Translations under genes and position numbers: made by a program | Notes under the pieces: model-generated | Seen by the model: only the letters and a program-made list of their open reading frames with translations | What the model was told of the DNA's origin: nothing | The model's database searches: none | NCBI RefSeq assembly: GCF_003367375.1 | Contig: NZ_CP031416.1 | Span: 2,797,501 to 2,861,500, forward strand | Length of the DNA stretch: 64,000 bases | Origin: Gallaecimonas mangrovi | Lineage (GTDB): Bacteria > Pseudomonadota > Gammaproteobacteria > Enterobacterales > Gallaecimonadaceae | Direction: 5' to 3' | In this document: in pieces, positions 1-9,516 of the stretch | How positions within the stretch are numbered: position 1 is the stretch's first letter | Layout of the letters: the number at the start of each line of letters is the position of its first letter

Positions 1-850
1 CCAGGGCCGCGGTGGTGAAGCTGATCGGCATTTCGCAATAGAGGTTCGAGCCGTCGCGCACAAAGATCGGGTGATCTTTTACATGCACTTGCACATAAAG
101 GTCACCTGCCGGTGCGCCAAACTGGCCTGCTTCACCTTCACCTGCCAAGCGAATACGATCGCCAGTGTCGACCCCTGCCGGGATCTTCACATTCAAGGTC
201 TTGGTTTTCTGAATTCGGCCTTGGCCATGACACTTGTCACAAGGGTCGGTGATCTCTTTGCCCGAACCGCCACAAGTGGGGCAGGTTTGTTGCACCGCAA
301 AAAAGCCTTGGCGCATCTGTACCTGGCCCAAGCCATTACAGGTATGGCAGGTTTTGGCACTGGTTCCGGGCTTGGCACCGCTGCCATCGCACTTATCACA
401 AGCGGCGTAGGTGGGTACCTTAATCTCTTTGGAGACACCGCGAACCGCCTCTTCCAAGGACAGTTCCATGTTGTAACGAAGGTCAGCACCACGGGCTTGT
501 TGACGACCACCGCCACCACGGCGACCACCGCCAAAGATGTCACCGAACACATCACCGAAAATATCGGCAAAGTCAGCGCCACCGGCTCCGCCGCCAAAGC
601 CACCGCCGCCGCCGCCCATATTCGGGTCAACCCCGGCATGGCCATAACGGTCATAGGCTTCGCGCTTATCGCTATCGGTGAGGATCTCGTAAGCTTCTTT
701 GGCCTCTTTAAACTTGGCCTCTGCTTCGGCGTTGCCAGGATTGCGGTCCGGGTGATACTTCATGGCCAGCTTTTTATAAGCTCGCTTGATGTCTTTCTCG
801 TCAGCACCGCGTTCAACACCCAGTACTTCGTAGTAATCACGCTTAGACAT
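1..850 (-). CDS. dnaJ: DnaJ co-chaperone (C-terminus cut by window edge)
   Basis: Hsp40 co-chaperone that delivers unfolded clients to DnaK and stimulates its ATPase in the cytoplasm. Read on the minus strand from the ATG at 848-850, the protein begins [12 protein letters not shown], followed by the J-domain, a Gly/Phe-rich linker (the run of GGC/GCC codons near 480-620) and Cys-rich CxxCxGxG zinc-finger repeats around 230-420. No stop occurs before base 1, so the last part of the substrate-binding domain is outside the window. It lies 65 bp downstream of dnaK on the same strand, the usual dnaK-dnaJ operon. Identification is certain; only the end is missing. Confidence 0.97.
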   Translation of the reverse strand, partial: MSKRDYYEVLGVERGADEKDIKRAYKKLAMKYHPDRNPGNAEAEAKFKEAKEAYEILTDSDKREAYDRYGHAGVDPNMGGGGGGFGGGAGGADFADIFGDVFGDIFGGGRRGGGGRQQARGADLRYNMELSLEEAVRGVSKEIKVPTYAACDKCDGSGAKPGTSAKTCHTCNGLGQVQMRQGFFAVQQTCPTCGGSGKEITDPCDKCHGQGRIQKTKTLNVKIPAGVDTGDRIRLAGEGEAGQFGAPAGDLYVQVHVKDHPIFVRDGSNLYCEMPISFTTAAL

Positions 851-877
851 AAATCTCAGGTCCGCTTAACGGTTAAC

Positions 878-918
878 GGGCGCCTTGTGGCGCCCGTGTC
901 TATAAGGCCGGGGCCTTA
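878..918 (-). other. Two hairpins in the dnaK-dnaJ intergenic spacer
   Basis: Two perfect inverted repeats fill the short spacer: GGGCGCC-N4-GGCGCCC at 878-895 and TAAGGCC-GG-GGCCTTA at 903-918, which includes the dnaK stop codon. Neither is followed by a U-run in the minus direction, so they are unlikely to be full terminators. They may instead be RNA-processing or stability hairpins that set the DnaK:DnaJ ratio. That role is inferred. Confidence 0.5.
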
Positions 919-2844
919 CTTCTTATCGTCGTCTTTGACTTCTTCGAATTCGGCGTCAACGACATCGTCACCGCCTTGGCCAGCGCTTTGCTGTTCTTGG
1001 GCGCCACCAGCTGCTTGTTCCTGCTGCATTTTTTGTTGCAGGATCTCCATCAGCTTACCGGACGCTTCCACCAGCGCTTGCTGCTTGGCTTCGATCTCAG
1101 CCTTGTCGGTGCCTTTAACAGCTGTTTCCAGCTCGCCAAGCGCGGCTTCGATTTTGGCTTTATCGTCAGCACCTACCGCATCGCCTGCTTCTTCAAGCTG
1201 CTTACGGGTGCCGTGAACCAACGCATCGGCTTGGTTACGGGTGGTAACCAGTTCTTCGAACTTTTTATCGTCCTCGGCATGCGCCTCGGCGTCACGTACC
1301 ATTTTATCGACTTCGTCCTCAGACAAACCAGAAGAGGCCTTGATGGTGATCTTCTGCTCTTTGCCAGAGTTTTTGTCTTTGGCAGAGACGTGCAGGATAC
1401 CGTCAGCATCGATATCGAAGGTCACTTCGATTTGCGGCATGCCGCGCGGTGCTGGCTGAATGCCGTCGAGGTTGAACTGGCCCAAAGACTTGTTGTCGCC
1501 ACTGCGTTTACGCTCACCCTGCAGCACATGGATGGTTACCGCAGACTGGTTGTCTTCAGCGGTAGAGAACACCTGGCTGTGCTTGGTGGGAATGGTGGTG
1601 TTTTTCTCGATGAGTTTAGTCATCACACCGCCCATGGTTTCGATACCCAGTGACAGCGGGGAAACGTCCAGCAGCAGTACGTCTTTCACGTCACCGGCCA
1701 ACACGCCACCTTGCACCGCTGCACCTGCAGCCACGGCTTCATCAGGGTTGACGTCTTTACGCGGCTCTTTACCGAAGAATTCGGTAACAGCTTGCTGTAC
1801 TTTCGGCATACGGGTCTGACCGCCAACCAGGATAACCTCGTCGATATCGGATACAGACAGGTCGGCGTCGCTCAGGGCCACTTTCAGCGGCTCTAAGGTA
1901 CGGCTGATAAAGTCTTCAACCAAGGATTCCAGCTTGGTGCGGGTAACCTTGATGTTCATGTGCTTAGGACCGGTCGCATCGGCCGTGATATACGGCAGGT
2001 TAACGTCGGTTTGCTGGGCTGAAGACAGCTCAATTTTGGCTTTCTCGGCCGCTTCTTTCAGACGTTGCAGTGCCAATTGATCTTTGGTCAGATCGATGCC
2101 CTGCTCTTTCTTGAACTCTTCAACTAAGTAGTTGATCAAGCGGTTATCGAAGTCTTCACCGCCCAGGTGAGTGTCACCGTTAGTGGCCAGTACTTCGAAG
2201 GTGTGCTCACCGTCCAGCTCGTCAATTTCGATAATGGAAATATCGAAAGTACCACCACCTAAGTCATAGACGGCGATACGCTGGTTGCCTTTTTTCTTAT
2301 CAAGGCCGTAAGCCAGCGCAGCGGCAGTAGGCTCGTTGATAATACGTTTAACATCTAAGCCCGCAATTTTACCGGCGTCTTTAGTCGCTTGGCGCTGAGA
2401 ATCGTTGAAGTAAGCCGGTACAGTGATAACCGCTTCAGTTACCGCTTCACCGAGGTAGTCTTCGGCCGCTTTCTTCATTTTTTTCAGCACTTCGGCAGAG
2501 ATCTGCGGCGGTGCCAGTTTTTTGTCTTTTACGCCAACCCAGGCGTCACCGTTGTCCGCTTCGATGATCGAGAACGGCATGATTTTTACGTCACGCTGTA
2601 CTTCGTCGTCAGTGAAACGACGACCAATAAGACGCTTGATTGCGAACAGGGTGTTTTTCGGGTTAGTTACCGCTTGACGCTTGGCGGACTGGCCTACCAG
2701 CGTTTCACCGTCGTCGGTGTAAGCAATAACAGAAGGGGTAGTACGGGCACCTTCAGCGTTTTCAATAACGCGCGCCTTGTCGCCATCCATGATGGCCACA
2801 CAGGAGTTGGTGGTTCCCAGGTCGATACCGATAATTTTGCCCAT
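916..2844 (-). CDS. dnaK: DnaK (Hsp70) chaperone
   Basis: Hsp70 ATP-dependent chaperone, 642 residues, the normal family length. The N-terminus [17 protein letters not shown] carries the phosphate-1 motif. The ATPase domain contains [15 protein letters not shown] and DLGGGTFD, the linker is [16 protein letters not shown], and the protein ends in an acidic EEVKDDDKK-type tail. The ATG at 2842-2844 is chosen over an upstream in-frame start at 2856 because GGAG lies about 8 nt before it and all DnaKs begin MGKIIGID. Two sigma-32-type promoters lie upstream, and dnaJ follows in the same operon. Confidence 0.99.
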   Translation of the reverse strand: MGKIIGIDLGTTNSCVAIMDGDKARVIENAEGARTTPSVIAYTDDGETLVGQSAKRQAVTNPKNTLFAIKRLIGRRFTDDEVQRDVKIMPFSIIEADNGDAWVGVKDKKLAPPQISAEVLKKMKKAAEDYLGEAVTEAVITVPAYFNDSQRQATKDAGKIAGLDVKRIINEPTAAALAYGLDKKKGNQRIAVYDLGGGTFDISIIEIDELDGEHTFEVLATNGDTHLGGEDFDNRLINYLVEEFKKEQGIDLTKDQLALQRLKEAAEKAKIELSSAQQTDVNLPYITADATGPKHMNIKVTRTKLESLVEDFISRTLEPLKVALSDADLSVSDIDEVILVGGQTRMPKVQQAVTEFFGKEPRKDVNPDEAVAAGAAVQGGVLAGDVKDVLLLDVSPLSLGIETMGGVMTKLIEKNTTIPTKHSQVFSTAEDNQSAVTIHVLQGERKRSGDNKSLGQFNLDGIQPAPRGMPQIEVTFDIDADGILHVSAKDKNSGKEQKITIKASSGLSEDEVDKMVRDAEAHAEDDKKFEELVTTRNQADALVHGTRKQLEEAGDAVGADDKAKIEAALGELETAVKGTDKAEIEAKQQALVEASGKLMEILQQKMQQEQAAGGAQEQQSAGQGGDDVVDAEFEEVKDDDKK

Positions 2845-2882
2845 ATCAGTCTCCACTAAACAGCTTGAATGTTGATGGTTGA

Positions 2883-2912
2883 TAACGTGGGGGGCTTGCT
2901 TGAATTTTCAAG
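2883..2912 (-). promoter_or_regulatory. Sigma-32 heat-shock promoter, dnaK proximal
   Basis: On the minus strand CTTGAAA (2906-2912) is followed after 13 nt by CCCCACGTTA, closely matching the sigma-32 consensus CTTGAAA-N13-CCCCATNT. It lies about 40 nt upstream of the dnaK ATG. The match is read directly; use by RpoH is inferred. Confidence 0.8.
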
Positions 2913-2942
2913 TCCGTTATCAACAAATTGCCTTTGACCCTT

Positions 2943-2971
2943 ATGTGGGGAGGCGTAAATCCCTTTTCAAG
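2943..2971 (-). promoter_or_regulatory. Sigma-32 heat-shock promoter, dnaK distal
   Basis: A second heat-shock promoter on the minus strand: CTTGAAA (2965-2971), 14-nt spacer, CCCCACATAA. Both elements match the consensus well. Together with the proximal copy it gives dnaK-dnaJ tandem RpoH promoters. Confidence 0.82.
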
Positions 2972-2981
2972 GGTAAAAAAT

Positions 2982-3012
2982 AAAAAAACCCGGGTTTTAC
3001 CGGGTTTTTATA
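2982..3012 (-). terminator. Rho-independent terminator after grpE
   Basis: On the minus strand AAAACCCGG-TAAA-CCCGGGTTTT is followed by a T-run. It begins about 11 nt past the grpE stop and separates grpE from the dnaK promoters. Confidence 0.8.
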
Positions 3013-3023
3013 GAAAACCGCGG

Positions 3024-3590
3024 TTAACCGGCCGTGGTTACCACTACCATGGCCGGGCGCAGCAAACGGCCGTTAAGGCTGTAGCCCTTTTGCACCACGT
3101 TAAGCACGGTATTGGCAGGGTGCTCGGTTGACGGCTGCATGGCCATGGCTTGGTGCAGTTCTGGGTTAAATGGCTGACCAACAGGGTTCACTTCTTCCAG
3201 GCCATATTTATTAACGGCGCTGTGGAAGGATTTAAGAGTCAGCTCAATACCTTCAAGCATCGGCTTTAAGGCTTCATTGTTAACGTCTCCTAACTCCAGC
3301 GCGCGCTCTAACGAGTCAGCGATGGGCAGCAGATCGCCTGCAAATTTTTCCAGCGCAAATTTATGCGCCTTTTCGACATCCTGGGCGGCACGGCGGCGAA
3401 TATTATCGGCCTCGGCCTTGGCGCGCAGCACAGCATCACGCTGTTCACTCAGTTCCGCTTCCAAACGTGCAACTTCGCTTGCCAATTCCACCTCGGGCAG
3501 CTGCTCTTCGCCGGTGGCTTGTTCGGTTTCGGTGCCTTCGGCTTGTGGCTGCTGGCCCTCATCCAGTGGCTTATCCGTTTCTTGGGTCAT
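3024..3590 (-). CDS. grpE: GrpE nucleotide-exchange factor
   Basis: GrpE releases ADP from DnaK to reset the chaperone cycle. The protein has 188 residues, with an acidic N-terminus, a long coiled coil (about residues 40-90, including [21 protein letters not shown]) and the C-terminal beta domain with [13 protein letters not shown] and [16 protein letters not shown]. The ATG at 3588-3590 is preferred over one 15 nt upstream because it follows GAGGAGAAAGGCA. It is transcribed separately from dnaK, with its own sigma-32 promoter and terminator, and is divergent from nadK. Confidence 0.98.
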   Translation of the reverse strand: MTQETDKPLDEGQQPQAEGTETEQATGEEQLPEVELASEVARLEAELSEQRDAVLRAKAEADNIRRRAAQDVEKAHKFALEKFAGDLLPIADSLERALELGDVNNEALKPMLEGIELTLKSFHSAVNKYGLEEVNPVGQPFNPELHQAMAMQPSTEHPANTVLNVVQKGYSLNGRLLRPAMVVVTTAG

Positions 3591-3620
3591 TGCCTTTCTC
3601 CTCAATACAACGTGCGGCTT

Positions 3621-3649
3621 ATTATGGGGGCGATAACGCGGGTTTCAAG
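3621..3649 (-). promoter_or_regulatory. Sigma-32 promoter for grpE
   Basis: On the minus strand CTTGAAA (3643-3649) is followed after 13 nt by CCCCATAAT, an almost perfect heat-shock promoter about 30 nt upstream of the grpE ATG in the grpE/nadK divergent spacer. Confidence 0.85.
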
Positions 3650-3697
3650 AGAGATAAGCTCGGTTATACTGCCGGTGAAGGCCAAAGGGTTGAATTC

Positions 3698-4576
3698 ATG
3701 ACGCAAGCATTTAAAACCATTGCACTAATTGGCAAGCCCAAACATCAGGGCGCTAACCAGACCGTAATGGCACTGTATCATTGGTTAGCCGAGCAGAATT
3801 ATCGGCTACTGGTGGAATCAAAAACCGCAGAAGGTCTTGATTTACCTGAAAATTGTCTACGTGACTTAGCCTCATTAGGGGAAGAAGCCGAGCTGGCTAT
3901 CGTGGTAGGTGGCGACGGCAACATGCTGGGCGCGGCCCGGGTGCTGGCACGTTTTGACGTAGCCGTTTTAGGGGTAAACCGCGGTAATCTCGGCTTTTTA
4001 ACCGACTTGTCGCCCGATAACTTTGAACAGGCGCTAGGCGAAGTGCTAAGCGGCCGCTTTAAAACCGAGTACCGTTTTTTGCTGGACGCACAGGTTTATC
4101 GCCACAAACGTTTGGTGTCCTCCAATACCGCCGTTAACGAAATCGTGCTGCATCCCGACAAAATCGCCCACATGATTGAGTTTTCGGTCAGCATTGACGA
4201 GCAGTTTGTTTATAGCCAGCGCTCGGACGGGCTTATTGTTTCTACCCCAACCGGCTCAACAGCCTACTCGCTGTCTGCCGGTGGCCCCATCATCCACCCG
4301 AAAATGGATGCCATGGTGCTGGTGCCGATGTTTCCGCACACCCTTTCAAGCCGGCCACTGGTGGTAGAAGGCAATAGCCTGGTAACGCTGCAAGTCACAT
4401 CGAATACCGACGATTTGCAAATTACCTGTGACAGCCAAGTGGTACTGAGCCTGCAGCCGGGCGATGAAATTCGGGTTCAAAAGAGTGCGAGCCCACTGCG
4501 CATGGTGCATCCGACCTGCTACGACTATTACCAGGTGCTGCGTAGCAAACTGGGTTGGAGTTCAAAACTTTATTAG
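3698..4576 (+). CDS. nadK: NAD kinase
   Basis: ATP-dependent NAD+ kinase that makes NADP+ in the cytosol; 292 residues. The start at 3698 gives [16 protein letters not shown], the usual N-terminus of gammaproteobacterial NadK; the longer open frame upstream runs through grpE antisense and is not real. Key motifs are GGDGN (about residue 72), NE in [10 protein letters not shown], and the conserved [15 protein letters not shown]. It is divergent from grpE and immediately precedes recN, the arrangement usual in this class. Confidence 0.98.
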   Translation: MTQAFKTIALIGKPKHQGANQTVMALYHWLAEQNYRLLVESKTAEGLDLPENCLRDLASLGEEAELAIVVGGDGNMLGAARVLARFDVAVLGVNRGNLGFLTDLSPDNFEQALGEVLSGRFKTEYRFLLDAQVYRHKRLVSSNTAVNEIVLHPDKIAHMIEFSVSIDEQFVYSQRSDGLIVSTPTGSTAYSLSAGGPIIHPKMDAMVLVPMFPHTLSSRPLVVEGNSLVTLQVTSNTDDLQITCDSQVVLSLQPGDEIRVQKSASPLRMVHPTCYDYYQVLRSKLGWSSKLY

Positions 4577-4585
4577 TCGCCTCTT

Positions 4586-4605
4586 TACTGTATGAAAATC
4601 CAGCT
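4586..4605 (+). promoter_or_regulatory. LexA (SOS) box 1 of recN
   Basis: TACTG-N10-CAGCT matches the gammaproteobacterial SOS box pattern CTG-N10-CAG. It begins just past the nadK stop, in the recN promoter. Confidence 0.75.
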
Positions 4606-4607
4606 TA

Positions 4608-4627
4608 TACTGGATGCAATTACAGTA
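4608..4627 (+). promoter_or_regulatory. LexA (SOS) box 2 of recN
   Basis: TACTG-N10-CAGTA is a near-perfect SOS box 22 bp (two helical turns) downstream of box 1. It lies directly against the recN Shine-Dalgarno TAAGGAGG, so bound LexA would block recN transcription. Confidence 0.88.
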
Positions 4628-4640
4628 AGGAGGTGTCTCA

Positions 4641-6305
4641 ATGCTGGTCCAACTCACCGTCAGTAACTTCGCCATTGTCCGTTTTCTAGAACTGGACTTC
4701 GTAAAAGGGCTTACCGCTATTACCGGCGAAACCGGCGCCGGTAAGTCTATTGCCATTGATGCACTCGGGCTTTGCCTTGGCGAACGCAGTGAAGCGGCGA
4801 TGGTCCGCCCCGGCGCTGACAAATGTGAAGTGGCCGCCTGCTTTGACATCAGTGCCCTACCCTTGGCACAAGCCTGGCTCAAAGACAACGAGTTAGACGA
4901 CGACCAGCAATGCATACTGCGCCGCACCCTAACCGCCGAAGGCCGCTCACGGGCCTTTATTAACGGCCAGCCGGTGCCGCTAACCCAACTTAAACAAATC
5001 GGTGAGCGACTAGTGAATGTGCACGGCCAGCACGCCCATCACGCTTTATTAAAACCCGACCACCAGTTGCTGCTGTTAGACCAATATGCTGGCCACCACA
5101 GCCTGCAAGAGCAGGTGCGCCAAGCTTGGCGTGAGCAAAAAATACTGCGCCAGGAATGGCAAGAACTGCAAAGCACCGAAGAGCAGCGCGATGCCCGCCG
5201 GCAGCTGTTGGAATATCAAGTACAAGAGCTGGACCAGTTTGCCCTGGAAGACGGCGAATATGAAAATATTGAAGCCGAGCACCACCGCCAGGCCAACGCC
5301 GCCAATTTGATAGCCGAATCTGGCCAGTGCCTAAGCATGCTTGGCGAAAATGACGAACTGAATGTCAGTGACATGCTGCGCCAGGTAGTTGACCGCCTTG
5401 GCCGCCTGCAAGGTGACGACCCCGCCTTAGAGCCGATAGTGTCAGTACTGCACGATGCCAGCGCCTTGCTTGACGATGCCAGCCACGAACTGAGCCGTTA
5501 TCAGCAGCACCTGGAAATTGACCCGCAGCAGTTTGCCCTTTTGGAAGCCAGGTTAAGCGGCGCCATCGATTTAAGCCGCAAACATAAAGTGGCGCCATCG
5601 GCACTGCCGCAACTGCACCAACAGCTGGCAGAAGAGCTTAAAACCCTGACTGACAGTGACGACCGCCTAACCAGCTTGGAAGCGCAGGTCTGTAAGGCCC
5701 AGGAGCATTACCTGGCTTGCGCTCGCAAGCTTAGCCAAAGCCGTGAACGCCACGGCAAGGCGCTTGCCAAAGAAGTGCAAAAAGTGGTGCGCGAACTGGC
5801 GTTGCCCCACGCTCAGTTCAGCCTGGAGATCCACTTTGATGAGCAAGCCCCGGTGAGTGGCGGCGGTTTAGATAAAGTCCAAATGCTGGTGTCCACTAAC
5901 CCGGGGCAACCGCAAGCACCCTTAGCGAAAGTGGCCTCTGGCGGCGAGCTGTCACGTATTGGTTTGGCGCTACAGGTACTCACTTCCAAACAGGAACAAA
6001 CCCCAACGCTTATTTTTGATGAAGTGGATGTGGGGATCTCCGGCCCCACCGCTGCGGTGGTTGGTAAATTACTGCGCACATTAGGAGACAAAAATCAGGT
6101 ACTCTGTGTCACTCACCTGCCGCAAGTGGCAGGCCAGGGTCACCAGCAACTGCGGGTGACCAAGAAAACACAAAAAGACAGCACAGAAACCTTGATGGAA
6201 GCGCTCAATGGCGAACAACGCATTGACGAGTTGGCCAGATTGTTAGGTGGCGATGTGATCACCGAAGCAACCCGTGCCAATGCCAGGGAACTTTTGGCCA
6301 GATAA
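4641..6305 (+). CDS. recN: DNA repair protein RecN
   Basis: SMC-like ATPase for double-strand-break repair; 554 residues, as expected. Walker A is TGETGAGKS (about residues 30-38). The centre is a long Gln/Glu/Leu-rich coiled coil, followed by the C-terminal ABC signature VASGGELSRIGLAL and Walker B LIFDEVDVGISG with the H-loop THLPQVAG. The ATG follows a strong AAGGAGG. Tandem LexA boxes in the 64-bp gap after nadK indicate tight SOS induction, as known for E. coli recN. Confidence 0.98.
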   Translation: MLVQLTVSNFAIVRFLELDFVKGLTAITGETGAGKSIAIDALGLCLGERSEAAMVRPGADKCEVAACFDISALPLAQAWLKDNELDDDQQCILRRTLTAEGRSRAFINGQPVPLTQLKQIGERLVNVHGQHAHHALLKPDHQLLLLDQYAGHHSLQEQVRQAWREQKILRQEWQELQSTEEQRDARRQLLEYQVQELDQFALEDGEYENIEAEHHRQANAANLIAESGQCLSMLGENDELNVSDMLRQVVDRLGRLQGDDPALEPIVSVLHDASALLDDASHELSRYQQHLEIDPQQFALLEARLSGAIDLSRKHKVAPSALPQLHQQLAEELKTLTDSDDRLTSLEAQVCKAQEHYLACARKLSQSRERHGKALAKEVQKVVRELALPHAQFSLEIHFDEQAPVSGGGLDKVQMLVSTNPGQPQAPLAKVASGGELSRIGLALQVLTSKQEQTPTLIFDEVDVGISGPTAAVVGKLLRTLGDKNQVLCVTHLPQVAGQGHQQLRVTKKTQKDSTETLMEALNGEQRIDELARLLGGDVITEATRANARELLAR

Positions 6306-6361
6306 AGGCTCTGTTGCTGCATGTTACCGGGCGAGGCTATCATGCGCCTGAAAGTTGAGAG

Positions 6362-6778
6362 ATGGAAAACAGAATGAAAAGAGCCTTGCTGGCCCTGACT
6401 CTGGGCCTGAGTTTAAGTGGTTGCGGTCTTGTTTACCGTATCGATGTGCCTCAGGGAAACTACCTGGAGCAGGACCAAATTGATAAATTGCAACCCGGCA
6501 TGACCCAAGATCAAGTGACTTATGTACTGGGCACACCTTTGCTAGTGGACAGCTTTAAGCCGGGCACTTGGTACTACAAATATGAGTATCGTTCTGGCCG
6601 CACCGGTAAAACAACCACGAAAGATGTGGTGGTGCATTTTGACGCCAATAACAAACTGAAAAGCGTTGATACCAGCGACTTTAAAGTGCCAGCAGACCTA
6701 GGCGGTAGCGCTAAGGCCGCCGCCAGCAACGATAAAACCGACGCTACTGGTGGCAAACCGGACGCGAAGGCAGGTTAA
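6362..6778 (+). CDS. bamE: BamE outer-membrane assembly lipoprotein
   Basis: Small lipoprotein of the BAM complex that inserts beta-barrel proteins into the outer membrane. A short signal peptide ends in the lipobox LSGC, and the SmpA/OmlA domain is visible (QLQPGMTQDQVTYVLGTPLL, TWYYKYEYR). The tail (about 25 residues) is Ala/Lys/Asp-rich. Either ATG, at 6362 or 6374, could be used; MKRALLAL from 6374 looks like a more typical signal-peptide start but neither has a strong ribosome site. Its stop codon overlaps the stop of convergent rnfH by 2 nt. Confidence 0.95.
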   Translation: MENRMKRALLALTLGLSLSGCGLVYRIDVPQGNYLEQDQIDKLQPGMTQDQVTYVLGTPLLVDSFKPGTWYYKYEYRSGRTGKTTTKDVVVHFDANNKLKSVDTSDFKVPADLGGSAKAAASNDKTDATGGKPDAKAG

Positions 6779-7122
6779 TCGCCAGAACGCAGGGGGTTGG
6801 GGCGGCCCCCTGTGGTTTTATTAGCGCGCCCTTCTTCTTTCGCTTTTTCTGCCCGGCGGCGGCGAATGTCTTTAGGGTCAGCCGTTAATGCCCGGTAGAT
6901 CTCGACTCTATCGCCTTCTCTGACCTTGTCGGTCAACTTACAGCTTCTTGACCAAATCCCAACGTCGTTTTTACTCAAGTCGATTTCTGAAAACCGGCCT
7001 TGAATACCGCTGCGCTCGATAACCTCTTGCACCGTGGCACCGTCAATCACCTTTAAGGCAATTAAGGCTTGGTTATCGGGCCGTGCATACGCCACTTCCA
7101 CACTCAACAGACGTTCACTCAC
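6775..7122 (-). CDS. rnfH: RnfH family ubiquitin-like protein
   Basis: Small beta-grasp (RnfH/YfjF, UPF0125) protein of 115 residues whose biochemical role is unsettled. Typical features are LLSVEVAYARPDNQ near the start, VEIYRALTADPKDIRRRRAEKA in the middle and a basic C-terminus. The start is GTG at 7120-7122, overlapping the ratA stop as GTGA, which implies translational coupling. The ratA-rnfH pair next to smpB is standard in gammaproteobacteria. Confidence 0.93.
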   Translation of the reverse strand: MSERLLSVEVAYARPDNQALIALKVIDGATVQEVIERSGIQGRFSEIDLSKNDVGIWSRSCKLTDKVREGDRVEIYRALTADPKDIRRRRAEKAKEEGRANKTTGGRPNPLRSGD

Positions 7123-7553
7123 GGCCGGTAAACCTCATGGGCGCGTTTACAAAAAGCGTTAACCATTGACAAGGTTAATTGCTGGAAGATACCACCAAAG
7201 GCTATACCGACCAGGGCCGAAGAAAATTCAAATTCCATTTCCAGCTTTACGGTACAGCCCTGCTCGCCATTGGCGATAAAGTGCCAATTTCCCCTTAAAT
7301 ACTTAAAAGGACCATTGACCAATTCCATAGCAATGCGGTCTGGCGCATAAAGAGTATTGCGAGTGGTAAATGACTTACGCACCGGCCCTTTCGCCACATC
7401 CAGGGTTGCGGTCATGGTGGTGTCGGTTTGGCTAAGCACCCGCGATGCTACACACCCAGGCAAGAACGCCGGGTAGCTGGGTACGTCGTTGACCAAATCA
7501 AACATGGCCTGAGGAGAAAAAGGCACTTGCGCTTGTCGCTGAATACGCGGCAT
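7119..7553 (-). CDS. ratA: RatA/YfjG START-like protein
   Basis: SRPBCC/START-fold protein of 144 residues. E. coli RatA has been described as interfering with ribosome subunit association, and homologues (coenzyme Q-binding Coq10 type) bind ubiquinone. Recognisable stretches are [25 protein letters not shown] and [12 protein letters not shown]. The start at 7551-7553 (MPRIQRQ) is the family start; the longer upstream frame would run back into divergent smpB. It is coupled to rnfH. Confidence 0.92.
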   Translation of the reverse strand: MPRIQRQAQVPFSPQAMFDLVNDVPSYPAFLPGCVASRVLSQTDTTMTATLDVAKGPVRKSFTTRNTLYAPDRIAMELVNGPFKYLRGNWHFIANGEQGCTVKLEMEFEFSSALVGIAFGGIFQQLTLSMVNAFCKRAHEVYRP

Positions 7554-7661
7554 GGCTTCTGTATTAACGATGACTTTGCCGCGCATGATATCACTTGTTA
7601 TCTGCCTGGGCATCCAGGCAAAATGCCATGCATTCGAATTGCCTTTGCGTATAATGCGCGC

Positions 7662-8138
7662 ATGACCAAGAAAAAAGCCCTTAAGGGCGGTGACACTGAC
7701 ATCGCCCAGAACAAAAAAGCCCGCCACGATTATTTTATCGAAGAGACCTTTGAAGCCGGCATTGCCCTGCAAGGCTGGGAAGTCAAAAGTCTACGGGCAG
7801 GAAAAGCCAATATCAGCGAAGCCTACGTTGTATTAAAAGACAGCGAAGCCTACCTGTTTGGTGCCACCATTCAGCCCCTTAATACCGCCTCAACGCATGT
7901 TGTGGTGGACCCGACCCGTACCCGTAAGTTGCTGCTTAATCAGCGGGAGCTGGACACGCTGTATGGGCAGGTGCATCAAAAAGGCAAAACCGTTGTACCG
8001 CTGAAGATGTATTGGAGCCGCGCCTGGGCAAAACTGGCTATCGGTATTGCCCGCGGTAAAAAAGAGCACGATAAACGTGATGACGTGAAAGACCGAGACT
8101 GGCAGCGTGAGAAAGCCAGGGTCATGAAACGCGGTTAA
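7662..8138 (+). CDS. smpB: SmpB, tmRNA-binding protein
   Basis: Partner of tmRNA in trans-translation that rescues stalled ribosomes; 158 residues, normal length. The OB-fold body carries [29 protein letters not shown] and the C-terminus is basic ([26 protein letters not shown]). The start at 7662 (MTKKKALKG) is chosen because upstream in-frame sequence is antisense to ratA. Its RNA partner ssrA, normally adjacent, lies 48.6 kb downstream at 56768. A terminator follows directly. Confidence 0.97.
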   Translation: MTKKKALKGGDTDIAQNKKARHDYFIEETFEAGIALQGWEVKSLRAGKANISEAYVVLKDSEAYLFGATIQPLNTASTHVVVDPTRTRKLLLNQRELDTLYGQVHQKGKTVVPLKMYWSRAWAKLAIGIARGKKEHDKRDDVKDRDWQREKARVMKRG

Positions 8139-8139
8139 A

Positions 8140-8165
8140 AAAAGCGCCTAAGGGCGCTTTTTTTA
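8140..8165. terminator. Bidirectional terminator smpB / 94-aa ORF
   Basis: AAAGCGCC-TAA-GGGCGCTTT flanked by A and T runs gives a terminator for smpB on the plus strand. It can also serve the convergent small ORF that ends at 8163. Confidence 0.85.
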
Positions 8166-8447
8166 CATCAAGGTCATTCTCAGCACTAAAAAGCCCAGAA
8201 TAAAAATGCCAAGGGAGGCCAAGTACACCCAGGCACCGTCGCGTTTTCGCCGGCTGCGTTTTAACGCTAACTTCAGCAAAATCAGGTTAAAAACCACCAG
8301 CAACACCGGCACTATCAGCGCCCAAAGGCCATATAAGTGCGACTGTGCCTCGCTGTATTTCACCACCAACACCAAGTTGATAACGATAAGCAGCGCCAAG
8401 GTTTTTTGAATACCGTCAGCACGCCGCTGCGGTGCTTGTTTGGCCAT
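8163..8447 (-). CDS. Small hydrophobic membrane protein, unknown
   Basis: A 94-residue protein with three likely membrane segments (about 15-30, 40-60 and 73-92) and a basic patch KRSRRKR between the second and third. I do not recognise a family. The start MAKQAPQRRADG follows AGGAACTTGCT. It lies between smpB and the end of the lateral flagellar stator gene on the same strand as the latter (34-bp gap), so it could be read through from lafU. Nothing in the sequence ties it to motility. Confidence 0.6.
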   Translation of the reverse strand: MAKQAPQRRADGIQKTLALLIVINLVLVVKYSEAQSHLYGLWALIVPVLLVVFNLILLKLALKRSRRKRDGAWVYLASLGIFILGFLVLRMTLM

Positions 8448-8481
8448 AGCAAGTTCCTATCAGCAGAGCTAAGCACCGCTG

Positions 8482-9516
8482 TTAATGAGGGCTTTTCTTA
8501 ATAACCACGGGTTGTGGTGCTACCGCCACCGATTCGCGTGTGACCGGTTCATTGGCCTTAGCCGCCTTGGCAGCCTGCTGCACGGCGTTATCCGGCTCGC
8601 TGCGGTCAAAAATAGATAACAGGCTTTGTTTGGCTTGTTTGGTCAAAAGCAGTAATTCAATACGGCGGTTTTCACTGGCATCGGGGTGCTTTTTATCCAC
8701 CGGGGTGCGGTCAGACATCGCCGTCACCTGCAGCACCCGGTTCTTCGGCATACCGCCCGTTTCCAACACCCGCCGCGCCATTAGGGCCCGGCCGCCGGAA
8801 AGCTCCCAGTTGCCGTAGTCCTTACTTTGATAAGGCACGGCATCGGTATGGCCGGAAATAACCATCGAATTTTTTACGTGTTTAAAAACCGGTGCCAAGG
8901 CCAGCAACAAGTCTTCAAAAAACGGACTCATTTTCACCGAGCCACGGGCGAACATTTGCCGGTTATTGTCGTCTTGAATGCTGATCCTAAGCCCTTGCGG
9001 CACCACTTTAACGTCAAGGTTGTGCTCGGCATTAAGCTTCTTGGCCATGGACCTAATCACTGCCGCCACCAGCGCCATGGATTGCGGCGTCTCAAAGTCG
9101 CCATCAATCATCGAGTCAAGCTTGGGCCCCTGGCCTTTACCCGGTTCGGTTTGTCCTTTGGGTACCTGGCTGTACATGGAAATGCCGGACTTTAATTGGC
9201 CGCTGGTCAACAGCTGCGAGGCAATGTTGTCTATCACCGCTGGCTGCCCTTCCAAATCAATAGGAAAGGGACTGTTGGCCAAATCAAAGGGGTTTTTGGA
9301 CTTATCAAATACCGAGTAGTTACGCAGGCTGGTCGCCATTACTTGCCGCTCATGCTGATTGGTCACCGACAACAACCACAGCACCAAAAACAGCGACATC
9401 ATGGCTAAGGTAAAGTCGGCAAAAGCGACTTTCCAGGCACCGCCGCCGCCTTCACCATGCCCGCTGCGACGCGGTGCCCTTTTGATAATAATGGTTTCGT
9501 TGGTGGGCCTGAGCAT
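8482..9516 (-). CDS. lafU: LafU, lateral flagellar stator protein (MotB type)
   Basis: MotB-like stator subunit that anchors the motor to peptidoglycan; 344 residues. It has a short cytoplasmic N-terminus, one membrane helix with the ion-binding Asp about residue 34 (AFADFTLAMMSLFLVLWLLS), a periplasmic linker, then an OmpA-like domain (SMVISGHTDAVPYQ about 220-230, NRRIELLLL near 280). Residues around the Asp fit a proton-type motor, as known for lateral flagella, but ion choice is not proven here. The start overlaps the lafT stop by 1 nt. It is the last gene of the laf operon. Confidence 0.94.
   Translation of the reverse strand: MLRPTNETIIIKRAPRRSGHGEGGGGAWKVAFADFTLAMMSLFLVLWLLSVTNQHERQVMATSLRNYSVFDKSKNPFDLANSPFPIDLEGQPAVIDNIASQLLTSGQLKSGISMYSQVPKGQTEPGKGQGPKLDSMIDGDFETPQSMALVAAVIRSMAKKLNAEHNLDVKVVPQGLRISIQDDNNRQMFARGSVKMSPFFEDLLLALAPVFKHVKNSMVISGHTDAVPYQSKDYGNWELSGGRALMARRVLETGGMPKNRVLQVTAMSDRTPVDKKHPDASENRRIELLLLTKQAKQSLLSIFDRSEPDNAVQQAAKAAKANEPVTRESVAVAPQPVVIKKSPH

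Noticed and set aside
71-1216. Long open frame on the plus strand across dnaJ and the end of dnaK
   Set aside because: It is antisense to two certain chaperone genes, has low-complexity composition and no family features.
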